A stretch of DNA of 64,000 nt, from contig WJXW01000006.1 of assembly GCA_015832175.1 (NCBI GenBank), forward strand, positions 2,294,001 through 2,358,000. Reading direction: 5' to 3'. Each line of letters opens with the position of its first letter. The first letter of the stretch is position 1. The stretch comes from Paraphaeosphaeria minitans (Eukaryota; Ascomycota; Dothideomycetes; Pleosporales; Didymosphaeriaceae). Below the pieces are notes generated by a model that was given only the letters and a program-made list of their open reading frames with translations, did no database searches and was not told where the DNA came from. Positions 1-12,200 of this stretch are shown here, in pieces. A program made the translations under genes and the position numbers.

Positions 1-310
1 ACAAAGTGTAACAAGTTAACAATTTAGTCTACTAGAATCTAAATAATAGATTAATAAACAGATTAAACACAAGTATAAAGAGCCTATCCTTATGTTCCTA
101 TATACTAAGGCTGCTCCGCTACTTAGTGCTACTAAGTAACTAAGCACTTTACGTAACTAGCTCTACTACTTAGTGCCGCTAAGTAACTAAGCACATTACG
201 TGACCTAATCTAAGTTACTTAGTGTCTCTTTATTACGTTTATAACTCTGTCACCACTTTATTACACCTTTATAAGTGCCTAAGTTCTACGTTGTTATCTA
301 GTACGTAATA
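1..310 (-). repeat. 3' LTR of element A (partial)
   Basis: These 310 bases match 6,174-6,483; the full LTR is 411 bp, so about 100 bases lie before the window. The left copy is more RIP-mutated than the right copy. The U3 part (from about 110) holds two copies of a motif of about 30 bases built from the near-palindrome CTTAGTGCYRCTAAG (about 120-150 and 165-195). A pyrimidine run at 311-325, a polypurine tract on the minus strand, marks the inner border. Confidence 0.9.
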
Positions 311-399
311 TTATCCCCTCCCTTTCTATTCTTTGTCCCAAAGAATTATACCTACTAACTATAATTCTACAAAGTGTTATTACAGCCTTATCTCTACTA

Positions 400-880
400 T
401 TAAAAACTATAGAGTAGTTATAGTATTAAAGTGCTCTTTCTATAAGTCGTATTCCTACATTTATAAAGTCTATATTAGCTTAGGGAAGTGTAGTAAGTAT
501 TAGAAATAAGGTTTAAAGTGTAATATAGCTATTACTAGAAATAAGTTCTCGCAGTTAATTACTAAGAAGAAGAAATTAGAGGCGCAAATATTAGAGGCGT
601 AAAAAAAATAGAATATAGTGTTTAAAGCCCTACGCGTAGCGCGTATAAAAAAGGATTAGTTATTAAAATAATTAGCGTAGAATAAAAAGCGTACTAGCAA
701 GGTTATCGCAGTAGAGAGTGCTGCGCTAATAGAGTTAGAATTAGAGGAGGACCTAGCCTATCCTACTTAGCCTACTAGTCTGGCTAAACTTAGCACGTCT
801 ATATAGTCTGTAATAGATAACCTGCCTCTAGAGTTCTAAGACAATTCCTTAGCGTTACTGTCTTAGGTAAGTCTATTAAT
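400..880 (+). pseudogene. Relic antisense ORF of element A: Cys cluster plus coiled coil
   Basis: A frame of about 155 codons runs on the plus strand, opposite to pol, between the 3' LTR and the chromodomain end. It is interrupted only by TAG/TAA stops that RIP can make from CAG, CAA or TGG. It starts with CSFY and later CSKY, where Y is the expected RIP product of Cys (TGC to TAC), so two CxxC pairs about 20 residues apart are likely. A run rich in K, E, A, Q and L follows (about 540-720), typical of a coiled coil. Elements B and E have ORFs with the same layout and position but little sequence identity. Function unknown; a Zn-binding, self-associating protein is an inference. Confidence 0.6.
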
Positions 881-3800
881 AGAATTCTTTAATCTTTTAT
901 TAATAGTTTCCTAAGTAGTTCTTTAGTTCCTAAGTGTTTTCGCTGTGTGAGTAACCTTTCCACTTAACAAGGTACACGTTGTTATACTAATTATATTCTA
1001 GAATTCTTTTAACCTTAAATTCGTTTTCTTCCTTAGTCTAGTAGTAGAAGGTGGTTTCAACTAGTGTATTAGGGTCTACTAGTTCTAGTAGTAATATATA
1101 GAATACTAGGTGTATCTTTGTATCTGGCGGTAGTTCCAACTTATAGTTCACTAGTGATATTTGCTTAGAAATATAAAATAGTCTAACCTTAATATAATCT
1201 AGTTTCTTATATTTCTTCTTCTAAGTTTAAAGGTTCTTTATAAGTAGATATATTTTATCCCCCTTCTTTAGCTAAGGTGCCATTTTTCGTTTTTAGTTTT
1301 AGTATAAAATTAATTACTACTAAGCTTTCTTAAGATTCTCTTAGAGTTATTAGTATATTTTCTTTATATTTTCTACTATATCTATAGCTTCTTTTGCTTT
1401 AATTATTGTAGGAAATTGTTAGTTAAAGAGATGTAGGTGTCTTCTATAGTTTATATAGAATAGTGTATGTCCTAATACTACTAATACTTTGTTATTATAG
1501 GCTAACTATGCCATAGGTAGTAATAAAACCTAGTTATTTTTCTAACTATTACAGTAGATACGTAGGTACGTTTCTATAGTCTAGTTCATACGTTCTGTCT
1601 ATCTGTCTATTTATAGATAGTAAGCCGTTAACAGCTTTTGTTTTGTTCTAAGCAGTGCTATAAGCGTTGTCTAATAATTTAACGTAAAGAGCTTATCTCT
1701 ATTGCTAATAATTATTTTTGGAATTCTGTAGTGTCTAATTAGTTAGTCTAAGATAAGAAAAGCGAGTTCCTTTGCTATTATTCTTTTAAGACATAGAATA
1801 AGCTTAATATACTTAGTTAGTTAGTAGACTATTACTAGTATACTATCGTATTTGATTCCTATTATTAAATCCTTAGAGTTTAGAATTCCTGTAACAAAAT
1901 CTATAGTAATATCTTTCTATGGTGCTGTTAGTATTCTAATTACTTACATCTCTCTATATTTAAGATATATACTATATTTGTTTCTCTAGCATTCTACACA
2001 TTTATAGATATAAGTTATTACAGCTTCCTTAATTCCTTTAAAGGTGTAATTCCTTTAGATAAGTTCTATTATTTTTGTAATGCCTAGGTGTCTATACATA
2101 GGGTCATCGTGGTATTGTTAGATAATCTTGGTCTATAGATGTTCTAGAACTTCTTAGTTAATTACTAAAAGTTAATTTAGTTCTACTATTAGCTCTAGAG
2201 ATCTATCTTTAGCTTTGCGAAGGATTATAGAGAAGGTTTTTGCTTTTTCTCCTACTAGATTACTTTATTAGCTAAGAGCGTCTACTCTGCCATTTTCTTT
2301 TCTAGCTATATAGATGATTTTGAACTTATACTACCTAGTAGTTTATAACTATTTTTATTATTATAGCGTAAGTTCTTTTGTTATTATAAACATTAAAAGG
2401 TTCTTATAATCTGTGTAGATTTCTAGCGTTAAGTAACTAAGCGCGTAAATCCTCTAGTGCTTTAAAGCTTTAATAATAGCGTAGAGTTCTTTATTATATA
2501 CATTATATTGTGTTTCAGCGTTATTAAATTTGCATAAGTAATAGGTAATTAGGTGCTATTTACTATTACGTTCTTATTTAGCGTAGGCGCCTAGCGTAAG
2601 ATTACTAGCGTTTGTTTTAAAGCGCAGTGGTTTATTACTTCTAAAATAAACAAAGATAGGTTCTATAATATATACTGTTTTAAGGAGTTAGAATAACATT
2701 CTACACTTATCTGTCTATTTAAAGGGTACGTCCTTCTTTATAAGATTTATTAAGGGTATTATAACCTTTGCGTAATCTTGGATAAATTATTAATTAAATC
2801 CACAGAATCCTAAGAATTCTTAGATGTTCTTAGCTGTCTTTAGTATTAGCCAGTTCTTAATATATTTAACTTTACTTAGTGCTATCTTAATTCCTTCTAT
2901 AGTAATAATGTATCCTAGGAATTTGAGTTATTTAACGTTAAACTTATATTTTTTAAGTTTAATATAAAGGCATGCTCTGTCTAGTACTTCGAGTACTATC
3001 TATATATACTTGGTGTAGTCTGATTTGTTTTTGGAAAAGACAAGGATATTATCTATATACGTAATAACAAATATGTCTAGATGTTTATAGAGTACGTTGT
3101 TAATAAGTGCTATAAAAGCTGCTAGTGCGTTTATAAGTCTAAAAGGCATAACCTTATATTTAAATAGTCTGTAGCGTGATTAAAACGCTGTTTTCTATTC
3201 TTTACCTTTCTTAATTCGTATAAGGTGGTAACTGTCTCTTAGATCCATTATTATAAATATCTTAGCTTGAGATAGTTAATCTTATAACTCTGCAATATTT
3301 GGTAGTAGATATTAGTTCTTTATTATTATGTTATTAAGTTATTAGTAGTTAACATATAGTCTATCTAATCCATCCTTTTTCTTAACAAACATAAAAGGGC
3401 TTACTACTAGTGACTTTAATAGTTATATATATCCTTTCTTAAGGTTTATTTTAATAAAATTACGTTCTTTAAGGAGTTCTTCTTCTGTCTTACTATATAG
3501 TAGTCTAAAGGGTGGCGTCTTTTCTTCTTCTAGGTCTATTATAAGATCCTAGGGTTAATATTCTAGTAGGTTTACTTTTCCTTCCTTTTTTATAAATATA
3601 TGTGTCTATTTCCTGTACTCTCTTAGTAAGGTAAGGGGTGTGCTATTATCCTCCTTCTTACACTTTTTAACCTAGTAGTTCCTACTAGCGTCTGCTAAGG
3701 TGTGCTTCCATTTTTTAACTATCTGTCGCAGTATTATGTTATTAATAACTCCCTTATCTACTATTATTTTTAGTTAATGCATAGGCTTTACTTATAATAC

Positions 3801-6050
3801 ATAATTACAGCGTTTAAACAATATTTTCTTTGTACCTTAGTTAATCTGTAGGTTGTGTATTATTAACTAAGGTAATCCTAAGACTAACTTATACTTAGAT
3901 CCTAGTAAGACATCTAAGGTAAGTTCCTCTCTATGTCCTTAGACTGTTATTATAGTAGTAACCTCCTAGTATATTTAAGTTGTTTTAGGTATTAGGGATC
4001 TATTTGTAATATAGATAATATAGCGTACTTCTTTCTCTAATATTATAAGTCCTACTTATCTTACTATTTAATAAGATATAAAGTTCCTTTCTACTCTTAA
4101 GTCTATAAGAGCTTAAGCCTATATTCCTTTAAGCTATACTAGTAGCTTAATTAATACTGTGCTTACTATAGCATTTAATTTAATAAAAGCGTTTTCTTAT
4201 CTAAGTTTACGCCTAAAAAAGACATCTATTTGTATAGGTTATAGTTAAGTTCTAGTGCCTAGTATACATTTCTAAGCATCCGCTTCTATTATTATTTTTA
4301 AGTACATAGCTTATATAGATCGTCTTCTTCTTCTTCCTATAAAGATATTCTTCTGTTTTTCCTCCCGCAGTCTTTACTATTTCTGTATACTAGTTAAATT
4401 AGTAGCTCTGTTATTACTTCTTATATAGGGCAGTTTACAAAGCTATCTAAGTGTTTAGCCACGTAGTGGTATTTATAGTCTTAGTTTAGACACATATACT
4501 AGTACAATTATATATAGTCTTTATTAATAAGCATATTACAGCATTTATTACCCTTTAGCGTAAGGTAAAGAAAGTATTTTACTTATTATTTATCCAAGAG
4601 GTGTTCGTCGTAAGCTATAATAGGGCAGTCTGTCTATATTTATCTACAGCGCAGTTTCCTTCTAGGTTATTTCTTATTCTCCTCTTTCTCTACCTTATGT
4701 TATGCGTATATTAGTTCTTCGCAATGCGTCTATATACAAAATTAGTGTGTAGGATTTTAGTAGTCTAGATAGTACTTTAGTACGTAGTCTAACTTCTTAT
4801 ATTTGTAGGGTTGTATTCCTTTTAGTGCCTAGTGGGGTTCTATGTAGTCCTAAACATTTAGTTTATACTTAGGTGACATAGGGTTATCTTCTTTCCGCCT
4901 ACTTTATAGGTAAGGAGTAGGAGATCTTAGTATCTCTTCTACATCTTCTATGTTATAGTATACATTAGAGTTATCTTCTAGATCTTTATATAGTCGTAAG
5001 TTAAGTAAATCTAATCGCTCACTTTGTTCTAGTGTAACGCGTTAGTAACTAAATAGTGTTGTAATAACTTCCTATTCCTTATTAGGTTCTTAGTCCTTAA
5101 TAGTTAGTATATTTAACTTAGTTTAATAGACTTTATTCTTTAATCTACAGTTCCTGGCTATATAGCCCAGTTTACCATATATAAAGCATTTACAGGTCTT
5201 AGTTATTAGTTATTAACTTCTATTAGAGACGCGTTTGTTAGGCTGTTTAGGGCCTATCCTTCCTCCTTTTCCTTTACCTATATAGTTAAACTAGACATCT
5301 TCCATTAGTTTGTATCTCTAGTAGTTCCTTAGCTATTACTTTTAGATAATTCTAATAGGGTTCTTATAAACTATTTTTGCTATTTATCTAAAGCTTATTA
5401 CCCTAGGATTTTAGTAGAGCTCTTATTACAGTAAAAACTATTCTCTATTAATCCTAATAGTTTCTTTATATAGTTCTTTAAGGTTAGTAATTTGTGCACT
5501 ACTACGTAAAAGTTCCTTACGTAGTTTCTATTTAAGTCCTTATTTGTACATGTCCTAAAGAGATTTATTATCCTAGTTAAGTTGCACAGCGTATCTGCAA
5601 AACTTAGTTATATACTTAGCTACTAATTATTTCTAAGTTATAGTCTAAATCTTTACTTTTATAATAGAGTCCTTATTAGTAATCCTAAAGAGTTATTTAA
5701 GGCATTTCTTAAAGTTATTATAATCCTTAATAATATTAACTATATTAGCGTGTTTGTTTGTGTAATTATTGTTATTGTTATTGTAGTCTATTCCTAGGTA
5801 CTTTTTAAGGTAAGAATAGATCTATAATCCTATATCTCCTCGCATATATATTACTGCAAAGATAACTTTCTTCTTATCTTTAAGGGGTTTGTCTAAGTTA
5901 AAGAAGTAGAGGTCTAACTAGAGAATCTAGACGTTAGTTTAAAATTGTTTACTAAAGTAGAGATTAGGTTTATACGCCTTACTACTATTCTTTATAGGAG
6001 TAATCTTAGCGGCACCTAAAGCTATAGAAGAGGTAGGAGTTTATAAAGTA
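870..6050 (-). pseudogene. Gag-pol relic of element A
   Basis: Read right to left on the minus strand: gag with a zinc knuckle near 5,170-5,215, protease about 3,600-4,240, reverse transcriptase and RNase H about 2,275-3,500, integrase about 1,000-2,200, and a chromodomain about 870-1,000. The RT block reading MPFRLINA lies at 3,124-3,149. The end of RNase H (a VDALS-like motif) is near 2,275. Dozens of TAG/TAA stops break the frame. The RT active-site box YxDD reads as Y-I-D-N in sister copies, so catalysis would be lost even without the stops. No intact protein can be made. Confidence 0.85.
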
Positions 6051-6072
6051 CTTATATTAAAGGTGTTTAAGA

Positions 6073-6483
6073 TATTAAATCTAAGAAGGTAGCTAGTCCT
6101 AAAGGGTTAAGGTTAGTTCTTAGGCAGGAGTACTTATAGAAGGTAGAAGGTCTTATTAATACGATAGTATCTTACAAAGTGTAATAAGTTAACAATTTAG
6201 TCTGCTAGAATCTAAACAATAGATTAATAAACAGATTAAACACAAGTATAGAGAGCCTATCCTCGTGTTCCTATATACTAAGGCTGCTCCGCTACTTAGT
6301 GCCACTAAGTAACTAAGCACTTTACGTAACTAGCTCTACTACTTAGTGCCACTAAGCAACTAAGCACATTACGTAACCTAATCTAAGTTGCTTGGCGTCT
6401 CTTTGTTACATTTATAACCCTGTCGCCGCTTTATCACACCTTCATAAGCGCCCAAGTCCCACGTTGTTATCTGGTACGTAACA
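6073..6483 (-). repeat. 5' LTR of element A
   Basis: This is a 411-bp LTR. On the plus strand it starts TATTAAATCT (RIP form of TGTTAAATCC) and ends GGTACGTAACA. The inner 210 bp (6,073-6,282) are shared with the LTRs of B, E and I. The outer 200 bp (U3, to the right) are specific to A and carry the CTTAGTGC/CTAAG repeats. Many CpA sites survive in the outer 80 bp (for example near 6,425-6,470) but have become TpA in the left copy. Confidence 0.9.
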
Positions 6484-6771
6484 TAAGCATTTAAGGGTTA
6501 ATAGTATACTATTATACAAAGGGTAAGAAGTAGGTTTAATTAATTACGTCTCGTCTATTATATAAAGGGGCACTAAGGACCTTATAAAGTCTCTGCCTCT
6601 TGGCGCTAACCTAAGTAGTGGGTCCTTGTGCGGGTCCTTATAGGTAGGCAGGGCCTTAAGAAGTCTCTACCTCTTAGCGCTAACCTAAGTAGTGGGTCCT
6701 TGTGTAGGTCCCTACAGGTAGGCAGGCCCCTATTTTACTTAGTGCTATTTATATAATAAACTGTATAGATA
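6484..6771 (-). repeat. Left (3') LTR of F-prime, first 24 bases lost to A
   Basis: It matches 16,532-16,819. It contains a 74-bp unit in tandem twice (about 6,567-6,715, beginning CCTTATAAAGTCTCTGCCTC), which explains why this LTR is 312 bp when complete while the LTR of F, with one unit, is 238 bp. Confidence 0.88.
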
Positions 6772-7119
6772 CTAGTAACTTTTCTTTTATATAATAGCTT
6801 ATATCTATTATACGCTTCCCTTTCCTGCTCTTTTTATCTATATAGTTAGCCTTCCCCTATTAGAATAGGTTGTAAGGTAGGTATAGTGTCGCTGTATAGC
6901 AAAGGTCCTATTTATACCTACTCTTATATAAATAAGTAGTAATAGCTAACCTACTTAGCTCTTACTCTATCCCTTTGCATAGTAGTAGAGTTATATTATA
7001 TAATAAGGCTCTTTCTAGATATATATTCTGTGCGTAAATAGAAAGTAGGGTGTTAAGTAATATAATACTTAGCGCTAGGTTTTAGTAAGTAGGTATAGAA
7101 GGATGTCTCCTAATCCTGC

Positions 7120-8700
7120 AATAAAGATATATAGTAGAACTAAGGTATAAGGTAGCCTTCTATACTTCTTCTTTATTACTCTATTAGTCTTATTTATCTT
7201 CCTTCTTTTTTATGCAATAGTCTTTATCCTCTAGCTCTCCTTTAAAGTTAAAGATATATGCTTATATATCTATAGTAGAGGGTTTATGTTTATAGAAGTT
7301 AGTGTATAATAATATATATTACCTTCTAGCTTACTAGGTATCCCTTCGTAGATAGTTAGTAGACTAGTATCCTTCTTTATAGTATATAAAGTATTTCTAA
7401 TTTATATAAGAGCTTAAACTTCTAAAGTTACCTCTTCTTTTTAGTCTAAAGGTTAATCTACCTCTAGAGGGGCTAGATCCTCTTGTGTAATTAGGATTAT
7501 TATATTATTAATTAGTGTAGTACACCTTTTTACTATTTTAGAGAAACTATAACTTCTTTTTATTTTTAGTAACTTAGAGTAATGTATAAAGGTTACTAAG
7601 TAAGCCTTCTACTATATTTTTAGGGTTAAATATAGCTTATTTAAGGTTAGAATAGCTATAGTATACTCGTATAATAGTAGTGTGTAGTTATAGTTTACTA
7701 CTAAAGCCTTGTTTAAGAGCCCTTTAGGCTAAAATAAGCTTATTAATTATTACTTTTAAGGCCTTATATAATATAGCAGCTAGATTATTACTTTTATAGC
7801 GTTTAAAGGTAAAAGTAGTCTAGTCTATCTAGTACTAATTATAATTAACACTAGTGTTAAAGTGTCTATTTAGTCTATTATATAATTCATCCTATAGAAG
7901 TCCTAGTCTAATATTGTATAGGTAGTAGGTGCTCGCACAATTAGAAAGAATTCCTAAAAAGATATTTATATACTAGTCCTATAGTATACCTAGCCTATAG
8001 TATAGTTCTCTAAAGACTTTTGCCTTATCTATTAGGATATTATATAGCCTACTAGTATAGTTATTCTCTTTACTCTAAGCCTTCTAAAAGAGGATAATCT
8101 TATATAGCTAGATATAAGTATAATCTCCTAGTTATTAAAGAGACTAGGAGTGTCTAGCCTCTTTGTACAATGTGGTTTATTAGGCAAAAGCAGTCTAGGT
8201 TTTAGGCTACTACTACTAGTGTGGCTCTATATATGTCTCTGTCCTCGTACGTATAGGAATAGGCCCTAGCTATACTCTATATGTATATATATTGCCTACA
8301 AATAGTGTAGGTTATATTATTAGGATTGTGCAAAGCAGTCTAGGTTACAGTTATAGTGTTATTGTGCAAAGAGTCTATAGCTTATAGTTAAGCTATAACA
8401 GTCTAAAAAGTTTCTTTATATAGGTGTCCTTTATTATAATATTAGTAGCAATAAAGCCTTCTTTTATAAGAAAAGTAATAAGCTCTCTTCTAACTATATA
8501 ACTAATCTTATTAAAGGTTCTCTACTTCTAGTTATTAAAATCTTTAGTAAAAGAAGAGATTACCTTTTTACTTTTAAGGCTGCTTACGCGATATTGCGCG
8601 ATTATATACACTATATAAGTATTTAGCCATTTTAGAGAAGGGGGTAGGTAGCTGTGTAGATCTACTGTATCTACCTAGTACCTTTGTGCGATCTCTCCTC
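7120..8700 (-). pseudogene. Gag relic of F-prime
   Basis: The minus-strand sequence is collinear with the gag region of element F (36,730-38,510), with many TAG/TAA stops. No RT, RNase H or integrase motifs are present between the LTRs apart from those of the inserted element G. The family assignment rests on identity to F, whose pol is clearly Copia type. The product would be a capsid-like protein, but it is not intact. Confidence 0.7.
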
Positions 8701-8945
8701 TTAAGGTAATAGCCTTAATATTTATTACTTTCTCTACTTATTAAAGCTATGTTACTTTGTTTTCTTACTAAGGAGGTAGTATTAATTATTACGCAACGTC
8801 CTTAGGTTATAGTTCCTCTAGGAAGTCTCTTAGTCTTAAGGCTATATTATTATTATCTTTTTTAGTCGTGCGACGTGTCTGCGTTTAGTTATTACTAGTT
8901 TAATTATGCAACGTGTTTACGTTTAGTTATTGCTAGTTTAATTAT

Positions 8946-9140
8946 TGTTAAAGTAAAACACTCACTTCCGTGATTCTTTCTGGATCCACTAATTCAGATC
9001 ACAGGATTCTTGCCAAGAGGCTCGTTTCTTTTGTATATAGTCTGCCCTTTCGGCATCCTTTCCTACAATTAGCTCTTTGTATTCTTTACAACTCTGCTCC
9101 TAAATATCCTATAATAGTTTAAGCCCTTTTTACTACAATA
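8946..9140 (+). repeat. 5' LTR of element G
   Basis: This 195-bp copy pairs with 16,071-16,265 and differs mostly by C/T and G/A changes. The primer binding site should begin at 9,141 (GTTATAAGCC), but I cannot match it to a tRNA. Confidence 0.93.
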
Positions 9141-9273
9141 GTTATAAGCCTAGCGCTTAGAACGTAGAACGATTCTCCCTACCTACTTAGTAACGCTTAA
9201 ATTATTATATAACACTCTATTTAGAACCTCTCTATAATACAACCCCTCTATTTCTAATTATAAAAATTATTAA

Positions 9274-12200
9274 AATGGCAGAAGTACAGCTTATTAATCG
9301 CGCTAGCTAGCCCTACTAGTTTGTCTAGCTTTAATTCTAAATAAACTTAAAAGGAATCTAGAACTAAATTAACCTAAAGGCAATTAACGCTCTAGCAATT
9401 AATTACGCAAAGCTAGAACAACCTCTGCTCTTATAGAAACTATTACTAATTGCGGATACAGCCTCTATAGCGAGTATTTAATTATACAAAGCAGAGCTTA
9501 CTAAGTATAAAATAGATAATAAGAGCTTTCCTTTACAAATAGTAGAATATAGAGTAGTAGTTTTAGACTAGCAAGTAGACTATACTAAGATACAGAATCT
9601 CTAGACTTAGGTAAACGCTATAGTATCGCCTAATCTACTTACTCCTACCATAATCACTCTAGTTAATACACGCCAAACTACACTTTAGTTCCTAATTTAA
9701 CTCTTAAAGGAAGATCTCGCACTAAATAAAGGAGCTATATAGAATAATATTTAAGCTTTGTACTACGCTTATCTTAAGAAGGCTAAGCAGGCAAGACAAA
9801 GTTCTAAGACCTAGTTTAAAGAGTAGTAGCTCCTCTATTAAAGAGCAAAGACCTACTTAATTAGCGAAATTAGTAGACTACTTACTACCTAAAATTTCCT
9901 AGATGTAATCGCCGCGCGTATAGCACTAGATTAGGCCTAATTAATAAACTAACAGCTAATCTAGGATAAGACGCTAGGACGGAATTAGATTACGCTAGAC
10001 AATCTAGGGAAGGTATTTTTAGCGCTTATCCAGAAGCATTTAATCTAATCTAGTTCTAATAAAATAAGTGGGGTATTCGCCACTTTTAATAGATTATTAA
10101 GACAATCTACTAACTCTAATAGTTCTGGTTTGTCTAATTAGACAAAGAAACAACTAAACTGTCCCTATAAGCCCTATACTTATAGGTAGAAACTAATAGA
10201 GTGCTAAAGACTTTAAACCACAATAGCTAGATCACCCTAGGATAGAATATTATTATTCAATCTCACTAATAAAGAAAAATTAGAAATTCTTAATTAACTT
10301 AAGCAGTCTAAGTGGTCGAACCTTTATAATGCGATCACGAAGGTAGGATAGAATAAGAAACAATCCTCTACTAAGACTATTAAGTATTCTAGTAGTATTG
10401 CTGCTACTCTACTAAACCTATTCAATCTGCCTATAGACAATAGAGCATTAGGTGTCTACTCTACTCTACATTCTAACGCTTATCCTCTATTAGAATATAT
10501 AATACTAGATAGTGCTATAGCAGTTTACCTAGTTAATAATTACAAAAGACTTATTCTTAGGACGTTTTAATTATTAAACAAGAGTGTGGAGGTAGGTATA
10601 TAAAGCCTCCTAATCTTAGAAATTAGTAATAGACTAATTAAGAACGCTTTGCATAGGAAAAATAGGAGATTTATAGAAGATCTACTGCTCTAAGGAGTGA
10701 GAGTAGTAGAAGGCTTTTATATAAATATTATATTAGAAGCTCTTTTAAAGAAAGCAAAGATTTAGTACCTTAGTTTAGATTACACTCTTAGGATTAGAAG
10801 CCTAGAATAAAGTGTTATCTTAGTAGACCTAAAATGCAAGCATAACTTTACTTTTCTATAATATAAGCTAATCCGCTCTTGTCTAACTGTTATAAGTGTA
10901 ACTACTAAAGGATTATCCTAGGTTAATATTAAGAGATTAGATTCTAAGGACCTCTAGCACCTTTAAGCAGGGTATATAGGAAGTAGAGCCTTATAAGCTC
11001 TAGTAACTGCAGCCTAAGGTGTAAAGATTACTAGAATGTTAAAAAAAGATTGCGAGCACTATGCTACTACACATATAACTTAGGTAATTTCTAGGAGACC
11101 TAGAAAACAATCACCTAGGCTATTTCACTTATTATCCTAGGATCTATTTAATATGCCTACTACTTAAAATAGAGAAAACTAGGTTTTGCTAATTAAAGAA
11201 GATTTTAGTAAGAAACCTTACGTTTTTAATCTTAGAACAAAGACGCTTTCTAAAATAATAAGAGTATAGCAGGATTTCTTAGCTCTTATTAATACAAAAT
11301 ATGAGCTTCAAATTACAAAGATCTACTAAGATAATAATACAGCAACACTTCTATAGAGAGGGAAATCCTAGTACAAATTTTAGGCTAATTAGGAAGGGAT
11401 AATAATCAGCAGACTACCGCCCTATACGTATAAGCCTAATAGCGCTGCAGAAAGAGTAGGCCAAGAGCTTATAACAAAAGTAATTAAAATATAAACAAGC
11501 GCAAATCTGCTATTAAATCTCTAGCCTAAGATTATATAAGCGGCATACTAGCTCTAAGGAATAATTCCTAGCCTAGCATTAGGCTATTAATTACCTAATA
11601 AAACGTTAGATGCTTAGTTTAGACAATATTTTTGTTATTTTAAACTAGTAAAAACATAATATAGGACAGCTAATCTTTGTCTAAACTAGAGTGCTATCTA
11701 CGCCTATAGCTACTAAGTTTACCCTTTAGATTAGGAGCGTGCAGCTAGGTAAGATAGAAGAGGATTTAAAGTAAATCCTAGGGGCTATATTAAATACCTA
11801 GTAGGCTATAAAGCTTCTAATATCTACTAAATATAGATTCCCTAGCTTAATTAGGTAATTACTACACGAAACGTAAAGTTTAATAAGTCCTTATTCTATA
11901 AAGGATTAGAGGAACAATTTATTCTAAAGATAAAAGTGTTAAAAATAGTAGAAAGCCTCTAAAAAGGAGAGCTAAACAATCTAGGAGAAGTGTATAAAGA
12001 CGCACTTAACATTCTTCCTAAAACAAACAAGTATATAAGAACCGCTACTAGACCTATAAGTGACCCTTAGGTAATTAAAAGCGAAGTAGGCTAGCTAAGT
12101 AATTAGGAACTTAAAGTACCTACTACTAAGTAAGCTATAGGCTTAGCTAGCTAGCAGCTAAGAATTCGCTTAAGTAGGAAAAGAAGCACAGGACTTATAA

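Larger units (their letters stand above)
1..6483 (-). mobile_element. Gypsy chromovirus A, minus strand, RIP-inactivated
   Basis: This is an LTR retrotransposon of about 6.6 kb lying on the minus strand. Its 3' LTR starts about 100 bases left of the window and its 5' LTR is 6,073-6,483. The order from right to left is gag, protease, reverse transcriptase, RNase H, integrase, chromodomain, which is the Ty3/Gypsy order. It is nearly collinear with elements B (40,356-47,069), I and E. All frames are broken by TAG/TAA stops created by CpA to TpA changes. It sits inside the left LTR of F-prime: the sequence resumes at 6,484 at base 25 of that LTR, so the missing 24 bases must lie left of the window. 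Confidence 0.93.
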
